NCBI GenBank assembly: GCA_001599935.1
Contig: BCIJ01000033.1
Span: 62,001-126,000 of the forward strand
Origin: Holtermannia corniformis
Lineage: Eukaryota > Basidiomycota > Tremellomycetes > Holtermanniales
Direction: 5' to 3'
Length of the DNA: 64,000 nt
Each line of letters opens with the position of its first letter. Within the stretch, counting starts at the first letter, position 1. The notes beneath the pieces are model-generated. The model was not told where the DNA came from and did not search any database. It saw only the letters and a program-made list of their open reading frames with translations. Positions 1-12,342 of this stretch are shown here, piece by piece. The position numbers were made by a program, and so were the translations under genes.

Positions 1-2248
1 GCAGTGTAGGACAGCACGAGCCGTGCTTCACCGTCTTTGCACCGCCAGGATGGGTTGACTTCGACTGGGACAAAGTCGCGCTCTTTGCCTGGCTGCACGT
101 GGAGCTGGTACTTGAACAGGACCTGGCCGGGCTTGCCTGCCGTCGACGCCGTCGCCAGCACGTCCGAGTTGAGCAGATACTCTCCCGGCCGTTCAGGGAC
201 TTGAGCCAGGAAAGCCGGGTTCGGCGCGACTTTTTCGAGCTGCTCAAACGCCGTCAGGCGCAAGTGGATCGGTCCAGGCGGGGGCAGGCTCGCATCCGGT
301 CGGAGCGAGAGCACAATCTCGCCGTTAACCATTGCGCGCTGGACGACGCCGCCTTTGGTGATGACGTGGACAGTCTCTGTGATGCTTGCGCGTAGCCCAG
401 AGCCGGCCTGCGCTCCGAAGGGAGAGGACGACTTTGTAGGCGTGCCTGTTGGGAATGGACTGAGTGCGCTGGCCGAGGGCGAGTCGAACGGGTTGAGCGA
501 TGGCCGAGGCGAGCTCGTCGACTGCCTGTTGGGCGTCGCGCGAGGCGAAGCCGTCTGCTCTGATGGCTCCTCTTTGAGAGTGTTGCCAAGCGCGAGGGCC
601 AACGGCACATCGTCACCCGCCTGCATGAAAGTCGTGTTGCGCACATCCCTCCGCCCACGCGCAACAGTGTTTCGCCGCGTTGGCGCCTGTGGTCCGCCGA
701 TGCCCGACAAGAGCTTGGACTGCATGGCCTGTAGCGCGGCTGCCTTGTCTTCTTCCGACTCTTGGATCGGGAGTGGCGCGAGCGAGAGGTTGAGACGCTG
801 CGATGGTGCGGCCAACGAGGGGGCCGAGTCGAGTGACACGGGCGATTCTGAGCGCTCGGCGGGGCCTGACCCGTTTGCTTGCGTTGGGATGAGCTCGGTC
901 GGGTCTTCCCAAGGGTTTCGATGACGGTCCGCGGGAGCGACGGAGAAACCTTCGTCGTCGACCGGTGGTGCCTGCGTTGCGTCAATAGCCTGCTCGCACC
1001 ACCCATTGCACTCACCACTACACTACTCGGTCGCGGCTCTTCGCCAAGCGTCTCGAACCCAGGCCCCGCGACCGATCCACCTCTACTGCGCGCCGTTGCC
1101 GTCGAGCCACTCCGCTCGCGGTTCCGGTCACCCTGCGCCGTCGACTTGGTCCGGCTCAATAACGACTTGAAGTTGCCTGTGAACGAGGACGGAGCGTTGG
1201 ACGTGATGGTCGACTGGTTGTCAAACGTGTGCCGGCTCGGTGTCGTTGGCGCCTGTTGGTTTGCAAACGAGTGGCTTGGCGGCGCAAAGTCGCTGTTCGA
1301 GTGGTTGGTCGCAATGGACGGACGCCGACCTGCGGTGTGAGTTGCCGTCGAGCGTAGGAGGCAAACTCACTTGGCGTACGGACACTGCTGAGAGTCGGTA
1401 GGCCTCCATTTCTGCCACCGGGCGCAACCCCACCAGGCCCAGCGAGGGTCAATCCTACGCTGTCACACTCCTCGCGTGTGTCCCATCCAAGCAACCTGCC
1501 GACCTGGCGTTCTGCTCTTTCTCCCTTTTTCACGCCAATCTCGGCCAACGTCGTACCATACCTGACCGCGGTCTCTTTGAGTGCGGCCAGCCGCGTCTCG
1601 TCCAATTTTTGATACGTCGTGTAGACGAGCGGTGAGAGTGATGCGAGTGAGCCCGCGAGCTCATCGACGTCTGCCTGGGCTGCAGCTTGTTTCGGTCCGG
1701 CCTTTTTGCTGGCCTTTTGGAGCTTTACTTGAGCGCTCTCCCAGCTCTTTATGGTTTTCTCGAGGCTCTGCTCCTGTTGACCGATGCGCTGCCAGGCTGG
1801 GAGCTTTGTCGAGAGCTCTCGCATTGGCGTCTCGAAATCCGTCTTGAGGATGGCCGCGAGAGTCGAGTGGGCGGATTGTGTCTAGCTCGAGCTTGAGCCA
1901 TGGATAGCTAGTAGGACGTCACTGACCTCTTGAACCTCGTTCAACAGCCCATCCCACACGAGCTTCTCCCCGCCTGAACCAATGCCAGCGCTCTCTACCT
2001 TTTTCAAGACCTTCTGCAGGCCCTGTGCATACGCGTGCTCGACGGCCGCACGCTCTTTGAACAAGTCGGCCAATGCATCTTGCGTCTGGGCTGAGCGCTG
2101 GGCTCGAGCTTTCAACGAGGCCAGTAACGGTTTCGGTGGTGTGTTCTAAGCAGGTCATTGATCAGAAACGCAGCGCTTGCTTTTGATAGCCATGACGGAC
2201 CTGGAATGCGTTGAGCCAGGCGTCGTCGGGCAGCATCTCGGCCGCCAT
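1..2248 (-). CDS. SYP1: Muniscin / SYP1-FCHO-type endocytic F-BAR protein (3' end beyond window)
   Basis: The predicted product starts at 2248 with MAAEMLPDDAWLNAFQ and continues through an F-BAR-like coiled coil (ALADLFKERAAVEHAYAQGL, then the exon near 1830-1440) into a Ser/Pro-rich linker. It ends at the window edge in a mu-homology-type region, where YLLNSDVLATAS and FKYQLHVQPGKERDFVPVEV can be read. Muniscins bind membrane as F-BAR dimers and recruit cargo and AP-2 at early endocytic sites. I can place introns at 2200-2146, near 1932-1888, near 1374-1332 and near 1011-968, all GT-AG and 40-55 bases long. The frame changes at the last one, so the long minus-strand open frame at 254-1159 is only partly coding. 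The C-terminus lies beyond base 1. Family assignment is firm; exact splice sites are moderate. Confidence 0.85.
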
Positions 2249-2801
2249 GATGACTGTCTACCTCTTGCTATCCCAAGATGGTCCACGAGAGAGTGTGATG
2301 GCCTTGCCGAGTGCTGTAGCTCGAGCGGCGAGGGAAGCGTAGAGAGCAGCCAGAGGGCCGGTTGATCCAAGAGTCGTCGCCGAGACGCCCCGCGTGCCGT
2401 TGTGTGGTTCGCCCGGTCCGACTATCAAACCTGGGCTACTGGCAATTGTCCAAGTACGTATGAACTGTGTACAGGTGATGCATAGCTTATGACTGTAGTC
2501 CAACAACGGTATTCTCGCGAGCCCCAGTGTGCACGACTGATGCGAGGGATCGCCAATGGCAACACAAAGTGACGCAGCAAACCCCAAGGCGACGCTGACA
2601 GGGTTAGTCTGCGAGCCTACACCATCTCGACGCAAGCCTAACACCGCCACCCACGCAAACCTAACTCCATCGCGCGCACCTATCTCGACCCGATGACGCC
2701 CTGAACCCCTATGCGCGCCGACCCGAGCGACATCCAGAATCCAGCTCTGCTCTGATCACCATCCTCACCACCGCAACACTCCCACCAGCCATCAACAGAC
2801 C
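2249..2801. promoter_or_regulatory. Divergent SYP1/YKT6 intergenic region
   Basis: This is a gap of about 550 bases between two divergent start codons and must hold both promoters. It has a CCTAA-rich stretch near 2630-2665, including GCAAGCCTAA at 2632-2641, which recurs in the HSF1 divergent promoter. I see no convincing coding exon or RNA gene. Confidence 0.5.
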
Positions 2802-4087
2802 ATGAAGGTGTTTGCGCTCTCACTGCTCGCCGTACCCGCTTCGCTCCCAGGCGAGCACGCGACCGCGGCGTTGCTCGGCACTGCGCAGGACCTGAGCTCG
2901 TTCAGCTTCTACCAGCGCGGCTCGGTCGGCGAGTTCATGAGCTTCTTCACAAAGGTCAGTCAGTCGCCGTGTGTAGTCTAGCCGTGCTAGAGTCCCGGAC
3001 AAGCACCGCACTACCGGCTCTAAGATGCGACGCTGGTGCGATTGCGCACAATCGCATCTGGACCCGTAGTGTTCCTACGACAAGTCTAGCAAGATTGTGC
3101 TATCCGGGAAACGTGTGGCTACCTACTTTGTGATGATTGAACCGAACGTTCGCTGCTAGGCGGCAATCTTCAGTGATCAAAGCTGTGGAGACGACGATCG
3201 CAACTCGACAGTCCAGCGGGCCTGCTCAAGACAAGAATCTACCAGGCAGTGTCCCAGTCTTGACGCCCAGCGATCGACCGCACACTCAACTCTACAGCTC
3301 TGTGAGAGCTGAGCTGAATCATGCCGGACTGTCATCAGCTTCGAGCTTCAACGAGGGGTCACCTGCCGACACAGACGTCCAAAACGTTTTGACAACCACT
3401 ACTTGTTGTTCCGCGCTAACAAGACCGTAGACCGTCGCCGAGCGCACCCCGCCCAATGTGCCCTCGAGCGTCGAGGAGAACAACTACAAGGCGCACGTCT
3501 TCCGAACGGCGCCTCAGAACGGCAAGCCCAGTCTCGCAGGTGCGACTCTAATCTCGGCGGACGCGCCGCAGACCACAGCTAACACGTCGCAGCCGTCATG
3601 ATCACCGACTTTGAATACCCTGTGCGACCGGCCTTCTCCCTCTTGACAAAGCTGCTGGACGAGCACGCATCGCTCATCCCGCAATTGCCTAGCGCGCCCA
3701 ACCCATCCACCGCCGCCGCAGGTGGCCTCGGCCCGGCTCAAAAGGGCAAACTCGAGGCGACGTTGATGAGCTACCTCACAAAGTACCAAGACCCCAAGCA
3801 AGCCGACACGATCCTCAAGGTGCAAAAAGAGCTGGATGAGACCAAGATTGTGTTGGTGAGTGGTCAACCGACATGCTCGACTGCGCGGCTGAGACGGCTC
3901 AGCACAAGACGATCGAATCGGTGCTGGAGCGCGGCGAAAAGCTCGACAACCTTGTGGACCGGTCCAACGCGCTCTCTGCGCAATCCAAGATGTTTTACAA
4001 GACGGCCAAAAAGGTGTGTAGCGCGCATCAGGTAGCATGCCGCGCTGACGCGGGTCACAGCAAAACGGCTGCTGCATCGTCATGTAA
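2802..4087 (+). CDS. YKT6: YKT6 R-SNARE (longin domain, lipidated C-terminus)
   Basis: Five exons (2802-2954, 3431-3539, 3593-3855, 3903-4013, 4061-4087) join in phase to a protein of about 220 residues. The N-terminal longin domain contains [17 protein letters not shown] and [19 protein letters not shown]. The SNARE coiled coil contains [20 protein letters not shown], and the protein ends NGCCIVM. The final CIVM is a CaaX prenylation box preceded by a palmitoylatable cysteine, as in all Ykt6 proteins. Ykt6 acts as an R-SNARE in ER-Golgi, endosomal, vacuolar and autophagosomal fusion, cycling between cytosol and membrane. The first intron is 476 bases, far longer than the others here (about 46-54). 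Confidence 0.96.
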
Positions 4088-4545
4088 AGGCCCTAGACGG
4101 CCTCTTGCTCCGGGCAGGTTCCCGCTTTGGGTTGCGCATCGTCTTGGCGCTCGAATGCCGTTCTACACTAATAGTCTTCGCCACGGCGGCGTTGTATCTG
4201 TATCTCGCTGGATGCAAAGACTGAGTCTGCCCGCACCGTACCGTCACGCCATCTCCGCGATCGAGTGAGTGATGGACGGTGAGAGCATGTGTTAGCGAGG
4301 TGCTAGGAGCTTGCTAGCCGCCTCCGTCTTTTGGCGTTTTCTGGCAGTTTCGCCAGAATCACCAAAGGGACGGCTTCGAGATTGGCTCATCGTCTTTCGC
4401 CATCATCAAGAGCGGCTGCAAGCTCAAAGGTCCACCCGCCATCCTCCCCTTCTTCCTCCTCTTTTCCCCTTTTTGTCTGCGCTCCGTTTCAGTCGCCTAC
4501 GAGTTGTACTTTATGGCCTGTTGGAGCCACGTCTTGCATCATGCA
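4088..4545. other. Intergenic gap, YKT6 3' side
   Basis: This gap lies downstream of YKT6 and downstream of the minus-strand orphan that ends at 4546. I see pyrimidine-rich stretches near 4440-4490 but no supported gene, repeat or RNA. Confidence 0.4.
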
Positions 4546-4986
4546 TCACGTGTCTGCCGGTGCGGGTGGGCGGGAACACTCCCTGCACGACGCCAGCCGA
4601 GCTAACAAGTTGGTCGTGGTGGAGATTGAGCTCGCGCGACTACTGCGACGACTGCTCGGTGCCGATCTATACGCCGACGTCAAGTCGTCCATGATTGATT
4701 CGTACGCGATCCCGAGACCGCGCTTCCATGGGTTACCCCGATCGTCGTCGCTGATCGCTGCCATCAGCAGCTGAGCCTCGAGCTGCTCGTCCTCGACAGG
4801 CGACCACGGCGTGCCGCGCGAGTGATGTCGGAACGCGTACTGTGGCTCGCCCGCTTCGTCGAGCGAAATGGTGATGCCTTCGAGGGTGATGTTGCCAACG
4901 GGTGTGGTGGTAGTATACGACCATTGCGGAGTGTACGTCTCGCATGACCTGGACGTGGTCCGCTTCAACGAGTAGTGATTCGGCAT
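4546..4986 (-). CDS. Small orphan protein, function unknown
   Basis: A single open frame of about 146 residues begins with ATG at 4986 (MPNHYSLKRTTSRSCETYTP). Its middle looks like real coding sequence (GNITLEGITISLDEAGEP, then an acidic stretch ending MAAISDDD), followed by a Ser/Arg-rich tail. I recognise no domain, signal peptide or membrane segment. A further 5' exon is possible, because the frame stays open a little upstream through a GTG codon. It converges with YKT6. It could be a fungal lineage-restricted protein; a chance frame is the alternative. Confidence 0.5.
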   Translation of the reverse strand: MPNHYSLKRTTSRSCETYTPQWSYTTTTPVGNITLEGITISLDEAGEPQYAFRHHSRGTPWSPVEDEQLEAQLLMAAISDDDRGNPWKRGLGIAYESIMDDLTSAYRSAPSSRRSSRASSISTTTNLLARLASCRECSRPPAPADT

Positions 4987-5283
4987 CTCCCGAGTGATCG
5001 ATCCCACTGCCGCCGTGTGCTCGATCCATATATCTGACTCTCAAGCCGGCTAGGTGCTTATAGTGACTGTACGCAAATGTGAAACACGCATCACTGTCCT
5101 TTATCCTGAGCCGAGAGCCTCTCGCGATGCCAGCCCATCCTTTGCTTACGCCGAGCAAATGCAGGCGCCGCGCTGCCGAAGTGCGGGCGCAGCGACCGAT
5201 GCACGGAGTTGCAAACGTACATGAGCATAATGACAACCTACAATACGAGTAACGCAGCCACGGATCAAACGAAATCAACCATG

Positions 5284-8031
5284 TCAATCTATCTCAGTGC
5301 ATCGACGAGTCTGCAATGGCGTCAGCGTGAGCCCTTTGTCCTTGCTCAACGTAGCGTCAGACTGACCCGCGAGACCGCCCATGCCAATGCCAATACCAAC
5401 CCCAGCATACCCCTGAGCGTGCTCTGCCTCATCCTTCTCCTCGTCAAAGCCGACGCCGAGGCCTAGCCGCGAGCAGAGGCGGACATTACTATTGGTCGGT
5501 GCAAATGTCACCTTGCCACTGCTGACCCGGCGCCGGTGCCGGTACGGGCTCGGGCTGTTTTGTTGGTTCGAGAGCATACCCGGAAATCGAGGGAGGGGGG
5601 CGAGCTGTAGTGGCGAAAGCGGGAACGCGACCGAGTCGGCTGACGCAAGATGGCTCAGTGCCGGTGTCGGTTGATCACCGCGCTGCAGGTCTCTGAGGAA
5701 ATCCTGACTTGGAGTCGCATAGGACAGCGGATGTTGTCCTGTTGCGCTGACGACGCGCGAACGGGCCGTTGGCGTTGAAAAGATGAACTGAGCCGGGGTG
5801 AGGTCGAGATGCCGCGACGGGGTCGACGTAACGTCAAAGTCACCGTCGTGGCCGTTCAGCAGATCGTCGAACCGAGGAGTAGCGGCACGATGGCTCGTGC
5901 TCGAACTGACGTTGCGCGCGGCCGGTGTCGACGGCGTATACCCGTGGTCGTCGCCGTACGAGAGGATGCGCGAACGACTTCCAGAGGCCGACGATGGGCC
6001 GGGCGTGTCGAGGTCGAGTGGCCGCCCCGTGGACGAAGGGATCCTCGGCGTTTGGTAGCGCTGCGCTGGTGTGCCGAGGCCGCGCAGGCGATCCCTAGTA
6101 GTGAACAATGGCGACGGAGCCAGAGCAATCGAGTCAAAGTCGGCACGGTAGATGCGTGTCGCATCGGCCGTGGCAACAAGTCTTGGCTCATGGGCGGATT
6201 GACGCGGCGTCGCTAGTCCGTACGCGGTCGGAAGCGTGCTTTTACACGCACGACACCACCAGCCCTCACCCGCGCTCTCCCCGACACAGGCAACGTGATG
6301 CCATGTCTTGCAGCCGTCGCACCCGACAAGTGGAGCACGGGCGTCGACCGATCCGCAGTAGCACGCCATGTACATCTCCGCCGAGCTCGTAGTCTGCGGC
6401 GGATACTTGCGGCGTGCGAACAGAAAAGCGGAATGAGCGTCGGCAGGATCGCCCTGCCACGCCGAGAGCGAGGTCGGGTTCATCATAGGGCGTTGGACAG
6501 GAACGAGGGTGGATGTGCTGGCAACGGGTGACGAGGCGAGGTTCCGAACACTCTTGCCGCGACCTCGAGTGGCTGATTGGGCAAAGACAAGGTCGATTTC
6601 ATCCTCGTCCTCTTCGCTCTCTGTCTCGAGGTATTTCGTAAGCAATGCGCGGCGTATTGCTCGGTCGTGGAGGACGTCAATGTGCTCGCCGAAAGAGTTT
6701 GACCACGGCGCACGGTCGTCAGGCCAATTTGGGCGGATGGCAGCCGAGCTCGAGGCCGAGTCGTCATGTACCCATGCTCGCTGGTCATGCTCGAGGCTAT
6801 CGTGACCGGGGATCTCCTCGACGGCCGTCGCCTGATCGTGGAGATCAAACCACTTGATGGCGGTGTCTTTGCCCATTGCAATGCGGCCAATGTGCTCAAC
6901 TCGAGTCGTAATGACGGCCGTCGATGACGACGGGCTCTTTGCCTTTTTGGTCGGGCTGAGCGAAACTTCGGAAAATGCCTCGAGCCGGCGCTTGGTCTTG
7001 ATCGCGCGTGATTCCGAGCCTGGCGAGCCGGGAGATTGGTTTGACGGTGAGGTAGCTAATGGATGTACTGAACGCCCGGAGGTTATGCAGGCTTGCGACG
7101 ACCAGTCGGGTATGGACAACCCAAGCCAGGTGCGATCACTCTTGACGATCTCGGTAGTGGCAAAGCGAGCGATGCCATCGGCGTTGGTGCGTACAGCAGG
7201 GATCGTCTTTGTCCTGGGGGACTGTGACCCAGAGCGCTTAGCCAGCGAGTCGTCTTGCTCGACCGTCTGAGATAATGCACCACGGAGGTCAATACGCCGC
7301 CCGGCTACGCCCTCCGTGGTGACTGGCAGTCGCCGGCGAGAGGGCACCGGCAACGCTTGCATGACAGTGCCGGATCCTCCAGACACCGGACTGAATTGAT
7401 CGCTCATGGTAGATGAAGACGGCACCGGTGGGCTCACATTCTCCCCCTGAGCGGCGTCCGTGCCATCAACCTTTGCAGACTTGCGACACGAGCGACCATT
7501 CCCCCCATTTTCTTTCCAACTGGCGGCCTTTTTCGTGTACTTGCGGGTTCTCTTGGGAGGCTGCGGCACGTCTGCGGGTTCGTCTGCGGAGATGGTGCGC
7601 TGCCTTCCATAGTAGGGAAAGACCATGGGAGCGAGCGGGTGCAAGTCGGGGTGGTAGACGACATATTCGGACATGGGGGGTGATTGAGAAAAGGCTTCAT
7701 GGCCGGTGCTGAGGTTGGGTGATGGATGATAAGAATTCGGCTGTGGTGCAAGAGACGGCTCATCCGCTCTTGGTTGCGGGTACCGTTGTGGCTGAACCGT
7801 CGACATCATTGTGGATGGTAGTTGGTGGCCAGTCGCACTCCTGGGGAAGGGGGGTCAACGTCAACCGGCTGCAGTGGACCGACTGTGAACGTACCCGAGA
7901 CTGTGAGCTTTGCCTTTGCCTTTTTTCGGACAGGCCTTGCCAGGACGGCTCGAGGTGGCCTTGAGAAAGTCGGTCATGAGAGCCTGCGTCTGCGGTTGCG
8001 GTGCGACGAGGGGGCTCGCGAGGGCTGGCAT
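5284..8031 (-). CDS. PHD-finger protein
   Basis: Exon 1 (8031-7895) encodes MPALASPLVAPQPQTQALMT and a Lys/Gly-rich patch. It joins in phase across a 54-base GT-AG intron (7894-7841) to a single very long exon ending at 5284, giving about 900 residues. A PHD zinc finger of C4HC3 type lies at roughly residues 540-590, with CYCG, CDGCKTWHHVAC and WWCRAC visible. Such fingers bind histone H3 tails, so a nuclear chromatin role is likely. The rest is low-complexity, Ser/Pro-rich and probably disordered, with basic KKRR-like patches (RTRKYTKKA; SPTKKAK). No catalytic domain is visible, so the specific role is unknown. Confidence 0.85.
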
Positions 8032-8921
8032 TGCTGTGTAAAGGTTGTCAGCGACTGAATGAACCGGATACACCGGCTACGACAGCGCCCATGCGAGTTC
8101 CATGCAGCGCTCTTTCGATACTGACCTCTGTCTATACTGCTTCGAGCTGCTCTACAAGATCGACACTGACACCGTGCCCGCCGCGAATCCTCTCTCAACA
8201 GGGGTCAAAGGCTGCCCGTGCAGGGGTCTGTGCGGTCGATCGGGGTTTCAAGACCCCTTTTGCGATCTCTGGCCGTGCTCGCTTCGCTGTCGCTGTCGTC
8301 GCTCGTCTATGCTGCAGGCCAGATGGGATCCTGATGGATCTCTGCTGAACCGCCCCGGCGACGAAAGAGGCGGGATGTGCCAAATCTCAGGGCAAGAGAG
8401 CCAGAGCACGCTGCACCGGGCTCGCCCGCCTCGAGGGGTTTGTCTGCGGTTGATTAGGATTCGAATCGGCCAAAAGCTCGGAATCGTAATCCAATTCGAC
8501 CACGGCGGCCAACGAGAGAGTCAGAGGGTCCCGGGTTTCCTGGCAGTGGAGCTGGCCGTCGAGCGTTTATGACCGCTCGCTCGATAGGAGAGCTCTTGAC
8601 CCGGTGCGGGATCAGCGAGCGGTGCGGCTGGGGATCCTATTGTCCTCGGATCCCTCCGCTCGGCAGACAGTGCCCGCGAGCGCCTACGTGATACATGCGG
8701 TAAACAACACAGCTCGCTACTGTAGCTCTACACTGTCGATCCAGACGATCAAACATGGCCTTGGGCCCGAGGCGATCCGTCCCAGCACAGTGCCAGCACC
8801 CGCGCCCGCGCCACGTACCCGGCGCCCACGCGAAGTGTGACACGCGTGACAGGCACAGAATTTCAAAGATGAATCTCGCAATCGCAATCGAACGCCGCAA
8901 ACTGCGGCGGCCCCACCGACC
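8032..8921. other. Intergenic gap of about 890 bases
   Basis: This lies upstream of the PHD-finger gene and downstream of the ABC transporter, both minus strand. Short frames exist on both strands, including one with a signal-peptide-like run (LAVLASLSLSSLVYAAG, near 8275-8325), but it stops a few codons later and has no start I can defend. I report no gene here. Confidence 0.4.
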
Positions 8922-11900
8922 TCAGGCCGCGAGCGCGCGCTTGACGTCGTCCAGCCGGGCCGTCCACTGGCCGACTTCAGAGTCGAGGACGCGCTCGAGG
9001 CGCTCAATCTCGAGCTCGAGCTCGAGCTTCTCCTCGGCCGTGCTCGAGCTCAATGTCGTGAGCTGCCAGCCGTGCGCGGCCAGTGGGGTCGTCGGTGTCT
9101 GTGGCAGCTTTGGGGTCGACGGTCTCGTTGGCGCAATGGCGGCGGGCGCGTCGCCCAGGCGCAGGTGGCGGTTGTGGTACTTGAGCAGCGACGGGCGGTG
9201 GCTGTCGGTGTCAGTGCTCTGCAGTGCCTGTGCGGTTGCTACGCACGAAATGGTCACGAGCGTGATCCCGAGGCTCTTGGCGTGCTCGTACATGAGCCCT
9301 TCGACGTCGGTCGAGACGGCAGACGTGCACTCGTCGAGGATGGCGTACTTTGGGCGGTGGTAGCTGGTAGCGTCAGCACATGCATGTCCATGCACCTCGT
9401 GGACTCACAACAACCGTGCCATGCCCATCTGCGAGCGTCAGCACACACAAGAAGCACGAGTCGAGGCGCTTACCCTCTGCTTCTCGCCACCACTGCACGG
9501 TTCAGTCAGTCTTTGTTGTGTAACCTTCCTGGCGACTCACGACAGGACGTCCTTCCACTCCTTGCGTGTCTCCCACCCACCCTCGCGCTTGGGTAGGTAC
9601 GCGAGGTGGACGTGCTCCAGGATACTCATGAGCTCCGTGTCCGTCCGACCGGCTGCCTTCATCTCGCCGTACGTGTGCGGGCTGTACATCAGCACTACCG
9701 CCGACATGCACTTACACAACGCACTAGATGACTCTACGCGCGAGCCATCAATCAGCGCGTGAAGAGATGCCACGAGTGTTAGACGTACTGATCTCGCAAG
9801 CTTCCAATGCTGAGATACGGTCGCTGAGGCAGGAAGAAGATTGCGCCGTCCACAGGACGCTCCATGACACCCGCCCAGACTGGCCACAGTTGCGCGACGA
9901 TGCGCGCAATCGACGTCTTGCCCACGCCACTGAGACCCGTCAGCGCCGAGTGCTATCGCCAGCAAAGCCTGGAGACGTACTTTGGTCCAGTAATGAGCGT
10001 GTGCTCACCAGCTTCCACTCGCAAGTCCAAGCTCCGCAGAAGCTCCTCGCCTCCTCGTTCGGCACCCGCCGCGCCACCCGCAGGCGCGACAATCGGCACA
10101 CCCTTGAGCAACAGATGGTTCGGGCCAAGAATGACCCGGCCTTGAACGTTGGACATGTCGTAAAACGGCTGCATGGAGTCAGCATGCAGCAGATGCGAGA
10201 CAGCGAGACACGCCTCATCAATTGCCAGTGTCGCCGGTCGGGGGTTCTCCGGGTACTCGTCATTGTTGAGCGCGTGCAGGGACGAGAGCAAGACGTAGAC
10301 TCTGCTCGTGTAGCCTGCGAGCTCGGCGAGGTCTTTGCCAGAGTACATGAGACGACCTCCGGCATCCGCAAGGGATAGCAAGAGGCGGCGGTTTGACACG
10401 TAGCCTGATCAAGTTAGGGATCGCCGATCAGGTCCAGGTGGGTGACGTACTCTCCGTCCGCGATGCGACTGCAGAGTGTGCATGAGAGACAGCAAGCGAC
10501 GACGGTCCTCTTCCGCCCGCAAATAGGATCGGAATCGACATGAGGCCGTAGCCGGCCGCAGACCAGAGGTATTTGATGACAAAGTCTTCCGTCATGGCGT
10601 AAGCGATGCGAATCTGAGAATAGCTCAGCATTGCGTTCTGGCCGACAAAGCAAGGACTGAACTTTGAAGATTGAGTTGATATGCTTGACAAGCTTGAGAT
10701 AGGCACCCCACAGGATTGCCTTTTCCCTCGGACCACCGTTGTAGAACCTACGCGGTGAGACATCAGTGAGACTCGATCTGCATCCAAGCCGGATCACGCA
10801 CGCAACCTCTTCACCATCCCGACCGACCCTGCCCAAGCCCGCGCGGTATTCGCCCTCCAAGCGCGCCTCGAGCGCTGCCATGCGCCCAAACGCCGGTGTG
10901 GCCTTCTTGAGGATCCAGGCCGTGAAGCCATAGTTGACAAACAGGCCGACAGTGCCGATCGGTCCCAGCGATTGACCGAGCTGCGAGGTGAAGATGAGGA
11001 GGTCGAGGGTAGGTTTACCGACGTTCCCGCTGTGACGAATAATCAGCGAGGAATACGGATCAGGTGAATAGGGACGTACTAGAGCGCAGACAGGGTCTCG
11101 CAGAACCGCGCGACGTCCGTCGTGATGAATCTAGGGTCCGTCAGTCTTACTCAGCAGGTCCGGCAGAAGGACGCACTGGTCGGCCCCGCCGCCTCCAGCC
11201 GCCTCGACGGTGTCTCCTTTCTGGGCACCAGCAGCGGGGGGTACGGTCGCCGCGGCACCGAGACCTAGTCCTAGCTTGTAGTAATTGAGCTTGTCATTGC
11301 TACAGGCCCGTCAGTGTTTTGGACCGAGCTTCGACAATGCCGCGCACAGGTACAGATCGTGTACGTATCGCGTGAGCCGGGTGCGGAAGGCGAGTGCAAG
11401 CTTGGACTGCAAGTAGCGGATCTGTCCATATTGTCAGCCTGCGTCGAGGTTGTCCAGCGCCAGGACAAACCATGGCATTCGTGTAGGTGCTCGGTAAAGC
11501 CAAGACAAACCACCAGCCCAAGCCACGGATGAAGCCGTGACCGTTGGCCGAGACCTGTCGAGCGTGAGCCATGCCATGTTGCGGTGTAGGCGGCGGTGGC
11601 ACCCACAAGATCCCGCACGATTCGTCCGTCTAGCCGCGCAACCATCACGCTCAACACCGTTCTTAACACCAAGAAGAAGGTATGGAGAGCGAGGAGCAAC
11701 GCTTCTTTACCCGTAGAGCTGTTTCCTATCAGCTGGAGTTTTGCAAGATTGAAGGTCGCAGGCCTACCTCGGTATGATGATACGCAAGATAGCACGTAGT
11801 TGTCGGAAGAACGACTTGTTGACGCCGAGCTTGGTGCCGGGAGGTAGTGGCTTGAAGTGCTTTGCATGCGCTGCGTACAATTGAGGACTCGTCGGGTCTA

Positions 11901-12342
11901 TCCGGACCTATTCCGGTGCTGAGCTCTGGGTCTGGGCAAGTCGCTAACGACTTGGCGCACCTTGGAGATGCGGCCTCTGTACGGGACAAGAAGGTTTCGG
12001 GAGCCATCGGGTTGGTTCAAATACTCGAGTCACGTCAGATCATAGTCCCTGCAGGCGTGTGACCCACCAGATCCACCATCTTCTTCTCAAGCGCCGGTGT
12101 GTTGCTACTAAGCGTCAGTCTTCGGTCCCTTTGTCGCTCTTTGATACCCACAGCGGCGTTGCCAAGTCTCTTAGCCTTCTCTCCTCTTTCCTCGCTCTTC
12201 TACTGATTGTCCAGCCCGCCATCACGTCCTCAAGCTTGCGGTAAGGCGCACCGCGAGTGACCGACATGACTGCCAGGAGCGCAACGATGAGCGCGCGCAT
12301 CCGAGGGTCCTGCGGGATGACGGGTTTGCTGAGGACTGCCAT
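8922..12342 (-). CDS. Peroxisomal ABCD-family half-transporter (Pxa1/Pxa2/ALDP-like)
   Basis: This is a many-exon gene for an ABC half-transporter that imports long-chain acyl-CoA or fatty acids into peroxisomes. In order I can read a hydrophobic N-terminus ([15 protein letters not shown]), the ALDP-type membrane region ([52 protein letters not shown]), the family motif [19 protein letters not shown], and [20 protein letters not shown]. The nucleotide-binding domain follows, with Walker A (GLSGVGKTS), Q-loop [17 protein letters not shown], signature SGGEKQR, Walker B with catalytic Glu ([12 protein letters not shown]) and the switch His region (TISHRPSLL). It ends in an acidic coiled-coil tail. 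Introns are short GT-AG. The first two or three exon junctions (12342 to about 11900) are uncertain, so the start is provisional. Confidence 0.9.

Noticed and set aside
3120..3320. Box C/D snoRNA in the YKT6 intron
   Set aside because: A C-box-like GTGATGA near 3130 has no D box within normal spacing and no terminal stem.
5798..6216. Plus-strand open frames inside the PHD-finger gene
   Set aside because: Antisense shadows of a well-supported long coding exon in GC-rich DNA.
8100..8350. Possible secreted protein gene with a signal-like peptide
   Set aside because: The hydrophobic run is followed by a stop after about six codons, and no start codon or downstream exon could be supported.
8440..8480. 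tRNA-like T-loop (ATTCGAATC)
   Set aside because: Neighbouring bases do not pair into a T-stem on either strand, and no acceptor or D arm is present.
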